Shown piece by piece: positions 1 to 8,036 of a stretch of 58,351 nucleotides of DNA. The stretch's first letter is position 1. Each line of letters opens with the position of its first letter. Source of the stretch: Lentilactobacillus raoultii (GTDB taxonomy: Bacteria; Bacillota; Bacilli; Lactobacillales; Lactobacillaceae); the NCBI RefSeq assembly GCF_900411375.1, contig NZ_LS423004.1:1-58351 (forward strand). Direction: 5' to 3'. Both the position numbers and the translations under genes were made by a program. The notes beneath the pieces were generated by a model. The model was not told where the DNA came from. It saw only the letters and a list, made by a program, of their open reading frames with translations, and did not search any database.

Positions 1-1
1 G

Positions 2-91
2 AAAAAAGCGATTCATTGGCAGTTCACAACCGCGGATGCCCGCATTAAATTGCGCTCCTTGTATCCCGATATTACGCTCGTAACTGATTAG
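2..91 (+). CDS. C-terminal fragment of a probable transposase (runs off the left edge)
   Basis: Frame 2 is open from the window edge to a TAG at 89-91 and reads 29 residues, containing the stretch WQFTTADARIKL followed by LYPDI. Endings of this style (W.FTT..AR.KL..LYP) are what I associate with C-termini of DDE transposases in lactobacilli, so an insertion sequence probably abuts the window on the left. The family cannot be fixed from 29 residues, and I see no terminal inverted repeat after the stop. This is recognition by eye only. Confidence 0.5.
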   Translation, partial: KKAIHWQFTTADARIKLRSLYPDITLVTD

Positions 92-312
92 TAAATTTTT
101 AAGTATATCAAAGATACGTTACACTAGTGGTCGGATTTATGGTGAGAAACCCGATCATCATTAAGGGGGTGATAATACTTAATAGTAAGGCCTTTTTTAG
201 TGTCATCATGATCACTCCAATGTCTGGTTGAATAAGATATGACAAATCATCAACGTGTTCAACTACACTTAAAAAATACAGCTTAGTCAGTTAAATGTCA
301 ATTGCCGGAGAC
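91..312. other. Intergenic region without a recognisable gene
   Basis: About 220 bp between the transposase fragment and the guaC terminator. It is AT-rich and holds only weak dyad symmetry (GGTCGG near 129 against CCGATC near 151). No supported ORF, RNA or promoter was seen. Confidence 0.5.
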
Positions 313-347
313 TAAAAAAGTTTCAGCCAAAAGTGTTTAGCTGAAAC
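313..347 (-). terminator. Intrinsic terminator of guaC
   Basis: Read on the minus strand, an 8-bp perfect stem (GTTTCAGC at 347-340 with GCTGAAAC at 327-320) is followed at once by CTTTTTT. It lies just past the restored stop codon of guaC at 364. Confidence 0.85.
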
Positions 348-422
348 CCTGATGCTAGGGGAATTAATCTCCATTCAAAATTGAGTTTTTAACAATCACA
401 TAATCAACGGTTCGAATGTCTT

Positions 423-1334
423 TTAGCTTTTTTCAACGGCATACGAGATGGATGACTGCAGATCCTGTTGCATTTCAAACAACGTATCTGAAAGTTTGCC
501 CCGATAAGGAACCAACATTTGACGGCCCTCAACGTTGCGATAGGCACCCTTTTGTTTTTCGGATGCCGATCCCCAATACTGTTTGTATTTCTTGCCGTCA
601 ATACTGATGACGCTGCCCGGTGATTCTTCATGGCCGGCTAGTAGAGAACCGATCATGACCATTGAGGCACCAAACCGGACCGATTTAGCAATATCACCGT
701 TAAACCGAATCCCACCATCGGCAATCAATGGTTTTCTGGCCGCTTTTGAGCATAGCCGTAATGCTGCCAGCTGCCAACCGCCGGTACCAAAGCCGGTTTT
801 GAGCTTAGTGATGCAGGCTTTTCCGGGGCCAATCCCGATTTTAGTTGCATCTGCACCGGCGTTTTCAATTTCACGAACCGCTTCCGGTGTGCCCAAGTTA
901 CCAGCGATTAAGAAACTGTCTGGCAATTTTTCTTTGATGTAGTGGATCATTTGAATGACAAAATCCGAGTGGCCATGTGCGACATCAATTGTGATGTATT
1001 CCGGCTTGTGATCATGGGCCACTAGGTCGTCGATAAATTTATATTCATCATCTTTAATGCCAACGCTGATGGAGGCGTAAAGCCCCTTGGCGTGCATCAT
1101 TTCAATAAACCCTTCACGTTTTTCCGGCTGGAATCGGTGCATAATATAGAAATAATCATTTTCTGCCAGCCAAATTGCCAAGTCATCGTTAATGACGGTT
1201 TCCATGTTAGCCGGTACAACCGGAATCTTAAAGGTTCTTGGGCCGAACTTAATGGATGTGTCAGCATCGCGACGGCTCTTGATGATGCATTTATTAGGGA
1301 TCAATTGAATATCTTCGTAATCAAAAACTTCCAT
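423..1334 (-). CDS. guaC: GMP reductase, apparent frameshift near the 3' end
   Basis: Converts GMP to IMP with NADPH, returning guanine nucleotides to the purine pool. The start [16 protein letters not shown], the catalytic-Cys loop [11 protein letters not shown] and the glycine-rich phosphate site [15 protein letters not shown] are all typical of the firmicute GuaC2 type. The frame stops after 303 residues (SISYAVEKS), whereas relatives run to about 325 with a tail like DYVIVKNSILNG. That tail is encoded in the next frame down to a TAA at 364-366. Adding one A to the A6 run (minus strand, 433-428) restores a ~323-residue protein. So this is either a true late frameshift or a homopolymer sequencing error. 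The start has the RBS GGAGGTAACAA just upstream. It lies downstream of purA on the same strand. Confidence 0.93.
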   Translation of the reverse strand: MEVFDYEDIQLIPNKCIIKSRRDADTSIKFGPRTFKIPVVPANMETVINDDLAIWLAENDYFYIMHRFQPEKREGFIEMMHAKGLYASISVGIKDDEYKFIDDLVAHDHKPEYITIDVAHGHSDFVIQMIHYIKEKLPDSFLIAGNLGTPEAVREIENAGADATKIGIGPGKACITKLKTGFGTGGWQLAALRLCSKAARKPLIADGGIRFNGDIAKSVRFGASMVMIGSLLAGHEESPGSVISIDGKKYKQYWGSASEKQKGAYRNVEGRQMLVPYRGKLSDTLFEMQQDLQSSISYAVEKS

Positions 1335-1371
1335 TTATTTGTTACCTCCGAATTATGAGCGGGGTGTGATA

Positions 1372-1402
1372 CCAATGACAAGAAGTTCCCAGATGTCATT
1401 GG
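1372..1402. repeat. Inverted repeat between guaC and purA
   Basis: CCAATGACA at 1372-1380 is perfectly complementary to TGTCATTGG at 1394-1402, with a 13-nt loop. No strong T-run follows on either strand, so it may be a weak terminator, an RNA-processing hairpin or an operator between the two purine genes. Confidence 0.5.
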
Positions 1403-1429
1403 CATTTTGAATTTTTAGATAAGCTGAAC

Positions 1430-2716
1430 TTAATCTGCCCAAACTTTTTCAACCACGTTGGTTTGTTCCCGATCTGGACCAACGGAAAAGGTGGCCAGCG
1501 GAACGTGAACCAATTCTGAGATTCTTTCTAAATAGTGACGGGCGTTATCAGGAAGGTCGGCCAGGGTTTTAGCTTTGGTAATATCCTCGTTCCAGCCGGG
1601 TAATTCTTCATAAACGGCTTCACATTTGTTTAGTTCTTTTAAGGTTGCGGGATAGTCGTCAATTTCTTGACCATTTAGTTTGTACGCTACGCAGATTTTC
1701 AACGTTTTAATGCCGGTTAAAATGTCCAGGCAGTTTAATGATAAGTGAGTGAAGCCTGAAACTCGAGCTGAATGCCGCAAAACGACACTGTCAAACCAAC
1801 CGATTCGACGTGGGCGTTTTGTGACCACACCGTACTCGTGACCGACTTCTCGGATATGGTCACCGGTTGCGTCTTTTAACTCGGTTGGGAAGGGACCTTC
1901 GCCAACTCGAGAGGTGTAGGCTTTGCAGACACCAATGACATTATCGATGCGATTAGGTCCAATCCCGGTCCCAACCGCTGCACCACTGGCAGTGGGGTTG
2001 GAAGATGTGACAAACGGATAAGTGCCGTGGTCAACATCCAACATGACGCCCTGGGCACCTTCAAACAAAACATTTTTGTGGTCATCTAATGCGTTGTTGA
2101 TTAAATAGGAAGCGTCAATGACGTATGGCCGGATTCGATCCGCATAGGTATTGTATTCATTAAAGATGGTATCAAAATCCAACGGTTCAACATTGTAAAT
2201 TTTGGTCAGTAACTCGTTTTTAATCTTTAAAGCACTGTGAAGTTTTTCTTCAAAGCTGTCTCTATCGATTAAGTCTGCAATCCTAATGCCGATTCGTTCG
2301 TATTTATCCATATAAGCGGGGCCGATTCCTTTGTTGGTTGTCCCGATTTTGGCATCCTTTTTCTGTTCCTGCAATCCATCCAGCAGGATATGGTATGGCA
2401 TAATCACGTGAGCCCGATTGGAAATCCGCAAATTATCAGTACTGATTCCGTCCTTTTTCAACTGATCAATTTCACTGATTAGGGATTTTGGATTCACAAC
2501 CACACCGTTTCCGATCACACTGTACTTTTCCTGGTCGAAGATTCCGGATGGAATTAGTTGTAAATGGTAACTTTTGCCATTTAATACAATGGTGTGGCCG
2601 GCATTGTCGCCGCCTTGGTAGCGGGCGGTAATATCGGCATTTTGACCAAAGAAATCGGTAATTTTACCCTTTCCTTCGTCGCCCCATTGGCTTCCAACAA
2701 CCACAATAGATGACAT
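1430..2716 (-). CDS. purA: Adenylosuccinate synthetase
   Basis: Joins IMP and aspartate using GTP to give adenylosuccinate, the first committed step to AMP. All family landmarks are present in 428 residues: N-terminal [20 protein letters not shown] (catalytic Asp and the P-loop-like GDEGKGK), the DNAGHTIV motif with catalytic His, the IMP-binding [12 protein letters not shown] segment, and the C-terminal SVGPDREQT. The length is normal for the family. RBS GAGGTG precedes the ATG. It diverges from purB, with PurBox-like sequences in the shared 228-bp gap, and the paired AMP-forming enzymes face away from each other. Confidence 0.97.
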   Translation of the reverse strand: MSSIVVVGSQWGDEGKGKITDFFGQNADITARYQGGDNAGHTIVLNGKSYHLQLIPSGIFDQEKYSVIGNGVVVNPKSLISEIDQLKKDGISTDNLRISNRAHVIMPYHILLDGLQEQKKDAKIGTTNKGIGPAYMDKYERIGIRIADLIDRDSFEEKLHSALKIKNELLTKIYNVEPLDFDTIFNEYNTYADRIRPYVIDASYLINNALDDHKNVLFEGAQGVMLDVDHGTYPFVTSSNPTASGAAVGTGIGPNRIDNVIGVCKAYTSRVGEGPFPTELKDATGDHIREVGHEYGVVTKRPRRIGWFDSVVLRHSARVSGFTHLSLNCLDILTGIKTLKICVAYKLNGQEIDDYPATLKELNKCEAVYEELPGWNEDITKAKTLADLPDNARHYLERISELVHVPLATFSVGPDREQTNVVEKVWAD

Positions 2717-2825
2717 ATGAACACCTCTAAATTTTATTGCCGGGAATCAACCCAGCATTTTTAATTTTACCAACTTGCACGGGAATGTCAACAAAAACAT
2801 TAATGATTTTAAACGTTAAAACGTT

Positions 2826-2900
2826 CAACGTTCGACTTTAGATTTAAATGCGAACAAAATCTTTCCATATTATATAGAATGTAGCTAAAACGTGAACAAT
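2826..2900. promoter_or_regulatory. Divergent purA/purB control region with PurBox-like motifs
   Basis: GTTCG at 2830-2834 and CGAAC at 2851-2855 form an inverted pair separated by 16 bp. A third related sequence (CGTGAACAAT) sits at 2891-2900. Firmicute PurR binds paired CGAA-core PurBoxes about 16-17 bp apart, so these are good candidates for purine control of both genes. The orientation and exact match to PurBoxes are judged by eye. Confidence 0.5.
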
Positions 2901-2944
2901 ATGATATTATGAGGGTGTTAATATTTATATGGAAAGGATCCATT

Positions 2945-4240
2945 ATGATAGATAGATATTCGTTACCAGAAATGAAGCAGATTTGGTCACTTGATAATCA
3001 ATATGCTGCTTGGCTAAAAGTTGAAATTGCAATTGACGAGGCTTGGTCAAAGTTGGGAAAGATTCCGGCAGAAGATGTTGAGAAGATTAAAAAGAATGCC
3101 AAATTTGATGCCAAACGGATTGCCGAAATTGAAGCCGTGACTCACCATGATATTGTGGCCTTCACCAGGGACGTTTCGGAGTCGCTGGGGCCCGAAAAGA
3201 AATGGGTCCACTATGGCGTGACCAGTACGGATGTAGTCGATACCGCTTATGGTGTTCGAATTAAGCAGGCTAATCAGATTATTAAAAAAGACATTGATCA
3301 CTTTATTGATGTGATTGCCAAACAAGCCAAAAAGTACAAAGACACGGTGATGATCGGCCGGACTCACGGTGTTCAAGCCGAGCCCACAACTTTTGGGTTA
3401 AAACTGGCTCGCTGGTATTCAGAAATGAATCGGAATAAACGCCGGTTTGAAACAGCTTCTAAAGAACTGGAAGCGGGACAAATTTCCGGTGCAGTTGGAA
3501 CGTTTGCCAATGTGCCGCCGTTTGTTGAACAGTATGTTTGTGATTCATTAGGCTTGCACGCTCAGGAAATTACCAGTCAAATTTTACCGCGTGATTTGCA
3601 TGCCGACTATATTTCAACGTTGGCACTAATTGCGACCAGCTTAGAGGAATTTGCGACTGAAATCCGTGGCCTTCAACGTTCTGAAATCCATGAAGTTGAA
3701 GAGCACTTTGATGCCGGTCAAAAGGGATCATCGGCCATGCCCCATAAGAAGAACCCGATTGGCTCTGAAAATATTTGTGGACTGGCCAGAGTGGTTCGCG
3801 GTCATATGATTACGGCCTATGAAGATGTCCCATTATGGCACGAACGAGATATCTCTCACTCATCAGCTGAGCGGATTATCATTCCAGACACACTAATCTT
3901 GCTGGACTATATGTTGCATCGTTTCTCAAGAATTTTGGAACGGTTAACCGTGTTCCCTGAGCGGATGAAACAAAATATGGGGTTAACCTATGGCTTGATT
4001 TACAGTCAGCGGGTGATGTTAAAATTAATTGATTCCGGTATGACGCGTGAACAAGCTTATGATTTGGTCCAGCCATTAACGAAACAATCCTGGGACAAGG
4101 GAATTCAATTCCGTGATTTGGTAGAAGGCGATAAGAAGATTACAAATGCTTTAACTGAAGATCAAATTGCAGATGCATTTGATTATCATTATCATATTCG
4201 TCACGTGGATGAAATTTTTGCCCGAGTTGGGTTGGAGTAA
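2945..4240 (+). CDS. purB: Adenylosuccinate lyase
   Basis: Cleaves adenylosuccinate to AMP plus fumarate, and SAICAR to AICAR in the de novo pathway. The 431-residue product matches the Bacillus-type length exactly. The fumarase/aspartase superfamily signature is present as [11 protein letters not shown] (about residues 260-270), with catalytic-His regions [10 protein letters not shown] and [15 protein letters not shown] chose the ATG at 2945 because GGAAAGG (2931-2937) is correctly spaced before it; an upstream ATG at 2909 in the same frame would place that RBS inside the coding region. It is followed by a terminator and is apparently monocistronic. Confidence 0.97.
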   Translation: MIDRYSLPEMKQIWSLDNQYAAWLKVEIAIDEAWSKLGKIPAEDVEKIKKNAKFDAKRIAEIEAVTHHDIVAFTRDVSESLGPEKKWVHYGVTSTDVVDTAYGVRIKQANQIIKKDIDHFIDVIAKQAKKYKDTVMIGRTHGVQAEPTTFGLKLARWYSEMNRNKRRFETASKELEAGQISGAVGTFANVPPFVEQYVCDSLGLHAQEITSQILPRDLHADYISTLALIATSLEEFATEIRGLQRSEIHEVEEHFDAGQKGSSAMPHKKNPIGSENICGLARVVRGHMITAYEDVPLWHERDISHSSAERIIIPDTLILLDYMLHRFSRILERLTVFPERMKQNMGLTYGLIYSQRVMLKLIDSGMTREQAYDLVQPLTKQSWDKGIQFRDLVEGDKKITNALTEDQIADAFDYHYHIRHVDEIFARVGLE

Positions 4241-4293
4241 AATTTTCCTGATTATTACTAAAAAGTAAGACAACTAATTGAATTAAAAACGGG

Positions 4294-4350
4294 AAGCTTT
4301 GATGACTATCGGTTAAAACTGGTGGGAATCAAGGCTTTTCTTATTATTTT
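4294..4350 (+). terminator. Intrinsic terminator of purB
   Basis: AAGCTTTGAT (4294-4303) pairs with ATCAAGGCTT (4327-4336) with one G-T wobble, followed by a T-rich tail. Confidence 0.75.
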
Positions 4351-4453
4351 TAACTTATTTTAATTAGGGTTGATCCAAGAACCAATTATCATTTATACAG
4401 GTTGGCGTTATCAAGAATAAAGATGTTTTATTGTGATTTAAAATTCATTTAAA

Positions 4454-4533
4454 AATATTTTACAATGCTGTAATATCAACATTTTTAATTTTAGTAAACG
4501 AATATTGATTAAAGATTGTGAATATTTTACAAT
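4454..4533. promoter_or_regulatory. Candidate operators upstream of the SDR-rhaA pair
   Basis: A 13-bp sequence AATATTTTACAAT occurs exactly twice (4454-4466 and 4521-4533). The first copy is part of the dyad TTACA-N4-TGTAA (4460-4473). The second is part of the dyad ATTGT-N9-ACAAT (4515-4533). They lie 60-140 bp before the SDR start in an otherwise gene-free 350-bp gap, as expected of regulator sites. No regulator is encoded next door. Confidence 0.45.
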
Positions 4534-4591
4534 TCAACATGTACCAACGATGATGTTTGTTAATGATTAGAAATCGAAAGGGGTTTGGAAA

Positions 4592-5368
4592 GTGGGAATT
4601 TTAGATCGGCTATCATTGAAAGGTAAAAAAATCTACGTAACCGGTGGTGCCCAAGGATTGGGCAAATCCATGGCTACTGCTTTGGCAGAAGCGGGAGCAG
4701 ATTTAGCAATTGTTGACATTAATGGTGAAAAGGCTACTGCAGCCGCAAAGGAAATTGCAGATGCTACAGGCCAACAAGTGATCGCAATTAAGACCGATGT
4801 GACAGATCCACAGGCCGTCACTGAAATGGTTGATGAGGTAGTCGCAAAACTGGGTGGCTTGGATGTAGCCTTTAACAATGCTGGGATGTCATTACGGATT
4901 CCGGCTGAAAAGATGGCTTACAAAGATTGGCTACGGGTCGTTGACTTAAATCTAAATTCGGTTTTTCTTTGCTCACAGGCGGCTGGCCGTCATATGTTAA
5001 AGCAGGGAAAAGGATCAATTGTGAATACGGCTTCAATGTCTGCTCATATCGCTAATCGACCACAACCACAAAGTTCATATAATGCAACCAAGGGTGGCGT
5101 CCTTCAGCTTTCCCAATCTTTAGCAATTGAGTGGGCGAAACGCGGCGTTCGAGTAAATACTATTAGTCCCGGTTATATGGGAACCGACATGACACTCAAG
5201 TCACCAGATTTGCAACCGCTGATTAAGCAATGGGAAGCTTGGTCGCCCCTTGGACGGATGGGAAGACCTGATGAGTTGCAAGGAATCGCCGTTTACTTAG
5301 CCAGTGATGCCAGTAGCTTCTCAACGGGTGACGATTACCTAATCGATGGCGGATTTACGCAAGTTTAG
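4592..5368 (+). CDS. SDR-family sugar or polyol oxidoreductase
   Basis: A classical short-chain dehydrogenase of 258 residues. The Rossmann motif is TGGAQGLGK (about 18-26), the NNAG strand is at about 94-97, and the active site has Ser in NTASMSAH with YNATK as the YxxxK pair. The terminal IDGGFTQV is typical. The family includes reductases of ketoses and polyol dehydrogenases. It starts with GTG behind AAAGGGG and is 26 bp before rhaA, so the two are probably one operon. The natural inference is a ketose such as L-rhamnulose as substrate, or a related sugar alcohol, but specificity cannot be read from the sequence. Confidence 0.8.
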   Translation: MGILDRLSLKGKKIYVTGGAQGLGKSMATALAEAGADLAIVDINGEKATAAAKEIADATGQQVIAIKTDVTDPQAVTEMVDEVVAKLGGLDVAFNNAGMSLRIPAEKMAYKDWLRVVDLNLNSVFLCSQAAGRHMLKQGKGSIVNTASMSAHIANRPQPQSSYNATKGGVLQLSQSLAIEWAKRGVRVNTISPGYMGTDMTLKSPDLQPLIKQWEAWSPLGRMGRPDELQGIAVYLASDASSFSTGDDYLIDGGFTQV

Positions 5369-5394
5369 TAACGTAGGGCAAGGAGGAGTTCAGT

Positions 5395-6660
5395 TTGGTT
5401 AAGGAAAAAGAAGTTCAACAGGCATATGAAGTTGCCAAGTCGCGTTATGCCGAACTCGGTGTTGATACTGAACAAGCAATTCACCGATTGCAGACAGTTA
5501 GTTTATCCATTAACTGTTGGCAAGGGGATGACGTTTCGGGATTCTTGAATCCAAATGGCGAGTTGACGGGTGGAATTGGTGTGAGTGGTCATTATCCAGG
5601 TAAAGCCCGAACGCCTGACGAATTAACGGCTGATTTACATGAAGGGCTGTCACTGATTCCAGGGACCCATAAGGTTCAGCTGCACACCATCTATGCGGTA
5701 GCCGATCACAAAAAAGAGTTAAATGAAGTCGGGCCTGATGATTTTAAATACTGGGTTGATTGGGCAAAGCAAGAGGGCGTGGGATTGGATATGAATCCAA
5801 CGTTCTTCTCGCATCCGATGGTTAAACATAATTTTACTTTGGCGAGTCCTGATGAAGCGGTTCGGCGCTATTGGATTGAGGTGGGCAAGCGTTCTCGAGA
5901 GATTGCCAATTATTTCGGTGAGTCTTTGGGACAACAAGCAATTAATAACTTTTGGATCCCAGACGGCTTTAAAGATAATCCAATCGATAAGGTTGATCCT
6001 CGACGCCGATTGTTAAATTCATTGGATGAAATTTTTACTAAAAAGTTTGACGAGAAGAATACGATTGAATCAGTTGAAGGAAAACTGTTTGGCACTGGCA
6101 TTGAATCGTATACAGTTGGCTCGCATCTTTTCTATAACAATTACGCAATTAGTCGGCATAAGCTGTGGACGATTGATGTTGGTCACTGGCATCCGACGGA
6201 AGATGTTTCAGATAAATTTTCATCATTTTTGTTATTCGGCAAAGGCTTGATGCTCCATGTTTCCCGCCCGGTTCGCTGGGATAGTGACCACGTTGTGATT
6301 ATGGATGATGCATTGATGCGGATTACCAGAACCCTGGTCCGGGACAACGAGTTGGCTCGAACCAACATTGGGCTGGATTTCTTTGATGCAACGATTAATC
6401 GAATTTCAGGTTGGGTTGTCAGCGCCCGAGCAACTCAAAAGGCACTCTTACAAGCAATGTTGGCGCCAATTGATGATCTTAAAAAAGCGGAGTTGAATTT
6501 TGACTTTACGCAGCGGCTAGCTGAGACAGAGGAACTTAAATCTTACCCGTTTGGCGCGGTCTGGGATGAATTTTGTCTTCGAAATAATGTCCCGGTAGGG
6601 TTGGATTGGCTTAAACCTATTCGAAAATATGAACAGGAAGTCCTGTTTAAGCGATCTTAA
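5395..6660 (+). CDS. rhaA: L-rhamnose isomerase
   Basis: Interconverts L-rhamnose and L-rhamnulose in the cytoplasm, using divalent metal. At 421 residues it is almost the length of the E. coli enzyme (419), and I recognise the same landmarks: SINCWQGDDVSGF near the N-terminus, GGIGVSGHYPGKAR, the metal-site region FWIPDGFKD, VEGKLFGTGIESYTVGS, DVGHWHPTEDVSDK and HVSRPVRWDSDHVV. The start codon is TTG, selected by a strong AAGGAGG at 5380-5386. Kinase (rhaB) and aldolase (rhaD) genes are not adjacent or elsewhere in the window. A secreted alpha-L-rhamnosidase lies at 50.2 kb. Confidence 0.95.
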   Translation: MVKEKEVQQAYEVAKSRYAELGVDTEQAIHRLQTVSLSINCWQGDDVSGFLNPNGELTGGIGVSGHYPGKARTPDELTADLHEGLSLIPGTHKVQLHTIYAVADHKKELNEVGPDDFKYWVDWAKQEGVGLDMNPTFFSHPMVKHNFTLASPDEAVRRYWIEVGKRSREIANYFGESLGQQAINNFWIPDGFKDNPIDKVDPRRRLLNSLDEIFTKKFDEKNTIESVEGKLFGTGIESYTVGSHLFYNNYAISRHKLWTIDVGHWHPTEDVSDKFSSFLLFGKGLMLHVSRPVRWDSDHVVIMDDALMRITRTLVRDNELARTNIGLDFFDATINRISGWVVSARATQKALLQAMLAPIDDLKKAELNFDFTQRLAETEELKSYPFGAVWDEFCLRNNVPVGLDWLKPIRKYEQEVLFKRS

Positions 6661-6685
6661 AGATATTAAATGGTCAGTATTGACA

Positions 6686-6752
6686 CTAAAAACCGTCATG
6701 TGAACTTTCCAAAGAGAGGTGACTTGGAAAATCTAACATGGCGGTTTTTAGT
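6686..6752. terminator. Bidirectional terminator hairpin after rhaA
   Basis: CTAAAAACCGTCATGT (6686-6701) pairs with ACATGGCGGTTTTTAG (6736-6751), a nearly perfect 16-bp stem ending in TTTTT on + and on -. It can stop rhaA transcription and anything coming from the lacI side. Confidence 0.8.
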
Positions 6753-6772
6753 TGCAGAGGAAATAAGACAGG

Positions 6773-6824
6773 TTGACAATTTGAAAAAGTGTCATACAAT
6801 AAAGTTACGTAAGCGCTTACGTAA
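6773..6824 (+). promoter_or_regulatory. Strong promoter with a perfect LacI-type palindrome, pointing into the 3' end of lacI
   Basis: TTGACA (6773-6778), 16 bp, TACAAT (6795-6800) is a near-consensus sigma-A promoter on the plus strand. Directly after the -10, 6805-6824 is a perfect 20-bp palindrome made of TTACGTAAGC and its complement, the classic place and form for a LacI-family operator. No plus-strand gene follows: transcription would run antisense into lacI. The similar but imperfect TGTAACCGCTTAAC at 7998 precedes the transporter gene. Confidence 0.75.
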
Positions 6825-6870
6825 TTAAAAATTAGCTTTTTAGTTATTACTCTAATAATCGAATTCGCAA

Positions 6871-7881
6871 CTAAGTGGTTTGACGAGCATCAATTTTAAA
6901 TGGGACCGTCAAAGTGGTGACCTGATGGGGTGTGGCGCGATTATCGATGAGTTGTCTGACAGCGGTTTTACCCATTGAGGCAAAATCCTGGGTCACACTT
7001 GACAATTGTGGACGGGTTTGCTCACATAATTGGGTGCCGTCAACGCTGATGAGTGCGACTTGATCGGGAACTTTGCAGCCGGCGTCGTAAAAGCCGTTGA
7101 GTAACCCCCATGAAACTTCATCACTGACACCGATGACCGCGTCAATATCGGTTTGCTGATAATGGTTGGCGGCTTTAAGGCCAGCTTGATAACTGTAGTT
7201 TTCTTCAACCAGCCAGTCGGCCTTAAAGTGAAGATGATGGTCGTCTAAAGCACGTTGATACCCCGAAAACCGCAACCTGGTGACGTAATCCCGGGTCACA
7301 CTTGGACTCACAAAGCCGATTCGTTGGTGACCATGATTGATTAGATAGCTGGTTGCCTGATAACCAATTTCGTAATCGTCAGATGACACGGATGACACGG
7401 TGTGATTAGTTGCGTCACCGATTACCTGGGGGAAGACGTTGGCCCGATTCAGCATCTCAATCATCTGTGGACTAGGGTGGGTTGAAATAAATTGCAGGGC
7501 AAAGACTCGCCGTTCGATCATATCCCGAATGATTTTGGTGAGGCCAGCTGGGTCATTTTGCTGAGCAATCATCAAAATGACGTCCAAATGATGTTGCTTG
7601 GCTTCAAGCATCGTATTTCGAATGATCAGATCGTTAAAATTAGTTTCGAAATCGGTATAAATAATGCCAATGGTGTTATTGCTTCGGCTGGCTAAATCTG
7701 AAGCTGAACGATTTTTGAAATATCCCATTTCATCGGCGATTTTAGTAATTCGTTCGGCGGTTGCTTGACTATAGCCGCCTTGGTGATTAAGCACTCTGGA
7801 AACCGAAGCGGTAGAAATGTCGGCAGCTTTTGCAATATCTGAAATTTTAACTTTCAATGGCTCGTCATCCCCGTTTATCAT
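6871..7881 (-). CDS. LacI-family sugar-responsive repressor
   Basis: A DNA-binding helix-turn-helix (KISDIAKAADISTASVSRVLN) is followed by a periplasmic-binding-protein-like effector domain up to about residue 336, the standard LacI/GalR size. It is divergent from the MFS transporter and GH13 glucosidase genes, which it most likely controls in response to their sugar. The ATG at 7881 lacks an RBS and sits about 10 nt from a TATAAT-like box (7897-7892); the TTG at 7857, giving MKVKISDIAK, is a plausible alternative start. A palindromic operator candidate lies past its 3' end at 6805. Confidence 0.9.
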   Translation of the reverse strand: MINGDDEPLKVKISDIAKAADISTASVSRVLNHQGGYSQATAERITKIADEMGYFKNRSASDLASRSNNTIGIIYTDFETNFNDLIIRNTMLEAKQHHLDVILMIAQQNDPAGLTKIIRDMIERRVFALQFISTHPSPQMIEMLNRANVFPQVIGDATNHTVSSVSSDDYEIGYQATSYLINHGHQRIGFVSPSVTRDYVTRLRFSGYQRALDDHHLHFKADWLVEENYSYQAGLKAANHYQQTDIDAVIGVSDEVSWGLLNGFYDAGCKVPDQVALISVDGTQLCEQTRPQLSSVTQDFASMGKTAVRQLIDNRATPHQVTTLTVPFKIDARQTT

Positions 7882-7997
7882 TAATAACTTAATTATACAT
7901 GATCAACATGGATCGATAAGCTAAATTTTAGTTTTAATGATTGGCTGGCTAACAGGGGATAGCCAATTCAATTGATTTAAGTCAAATTAGTCAAAAA

Positions 7998-8011
7998 TGT
8001 AACCGCTTAAC
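7998..8011 (+). promoter_or_regulatory. cre/LacI operator-like site before the MFS gene
   Basis: TGTAACCGCTTAAC fits the CcpA cre pattern closely and also matches 10 of 12 core bases of the palindrome at 6805-6824. It lies about 10 bp before the RBS AAGGGGG (8021-8027), so binding would block transcription of the transporter operon. Confidence 0.55.
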
Positions 8012-8036
8012 TTAATTTATAAGGGGGAATTTAATA

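Noticed and set aside
423-440. Programmed ribosomal frameshift in guaC
   Set aside because: An A6 run alone is slippery, but there is no downstream pseudoknot or upstream SD-like stimulator, and guaC is not known to use recoding. A lesion or read error is simpler.
583-942. 119-codon plus-strand ORF across guaC
   Set aside because: Antisense shadow of a strongly conserved gene; no RBS.
5395-6660. Mannonate dehydratase (uxuA) beside an SDR
   Set aside because: The SDR next door suggested a hexuronate operon, but the protein matches L-rhamnose isomerase along its length (CWQGDDVSGF, HVSRPVRWDSDHV).
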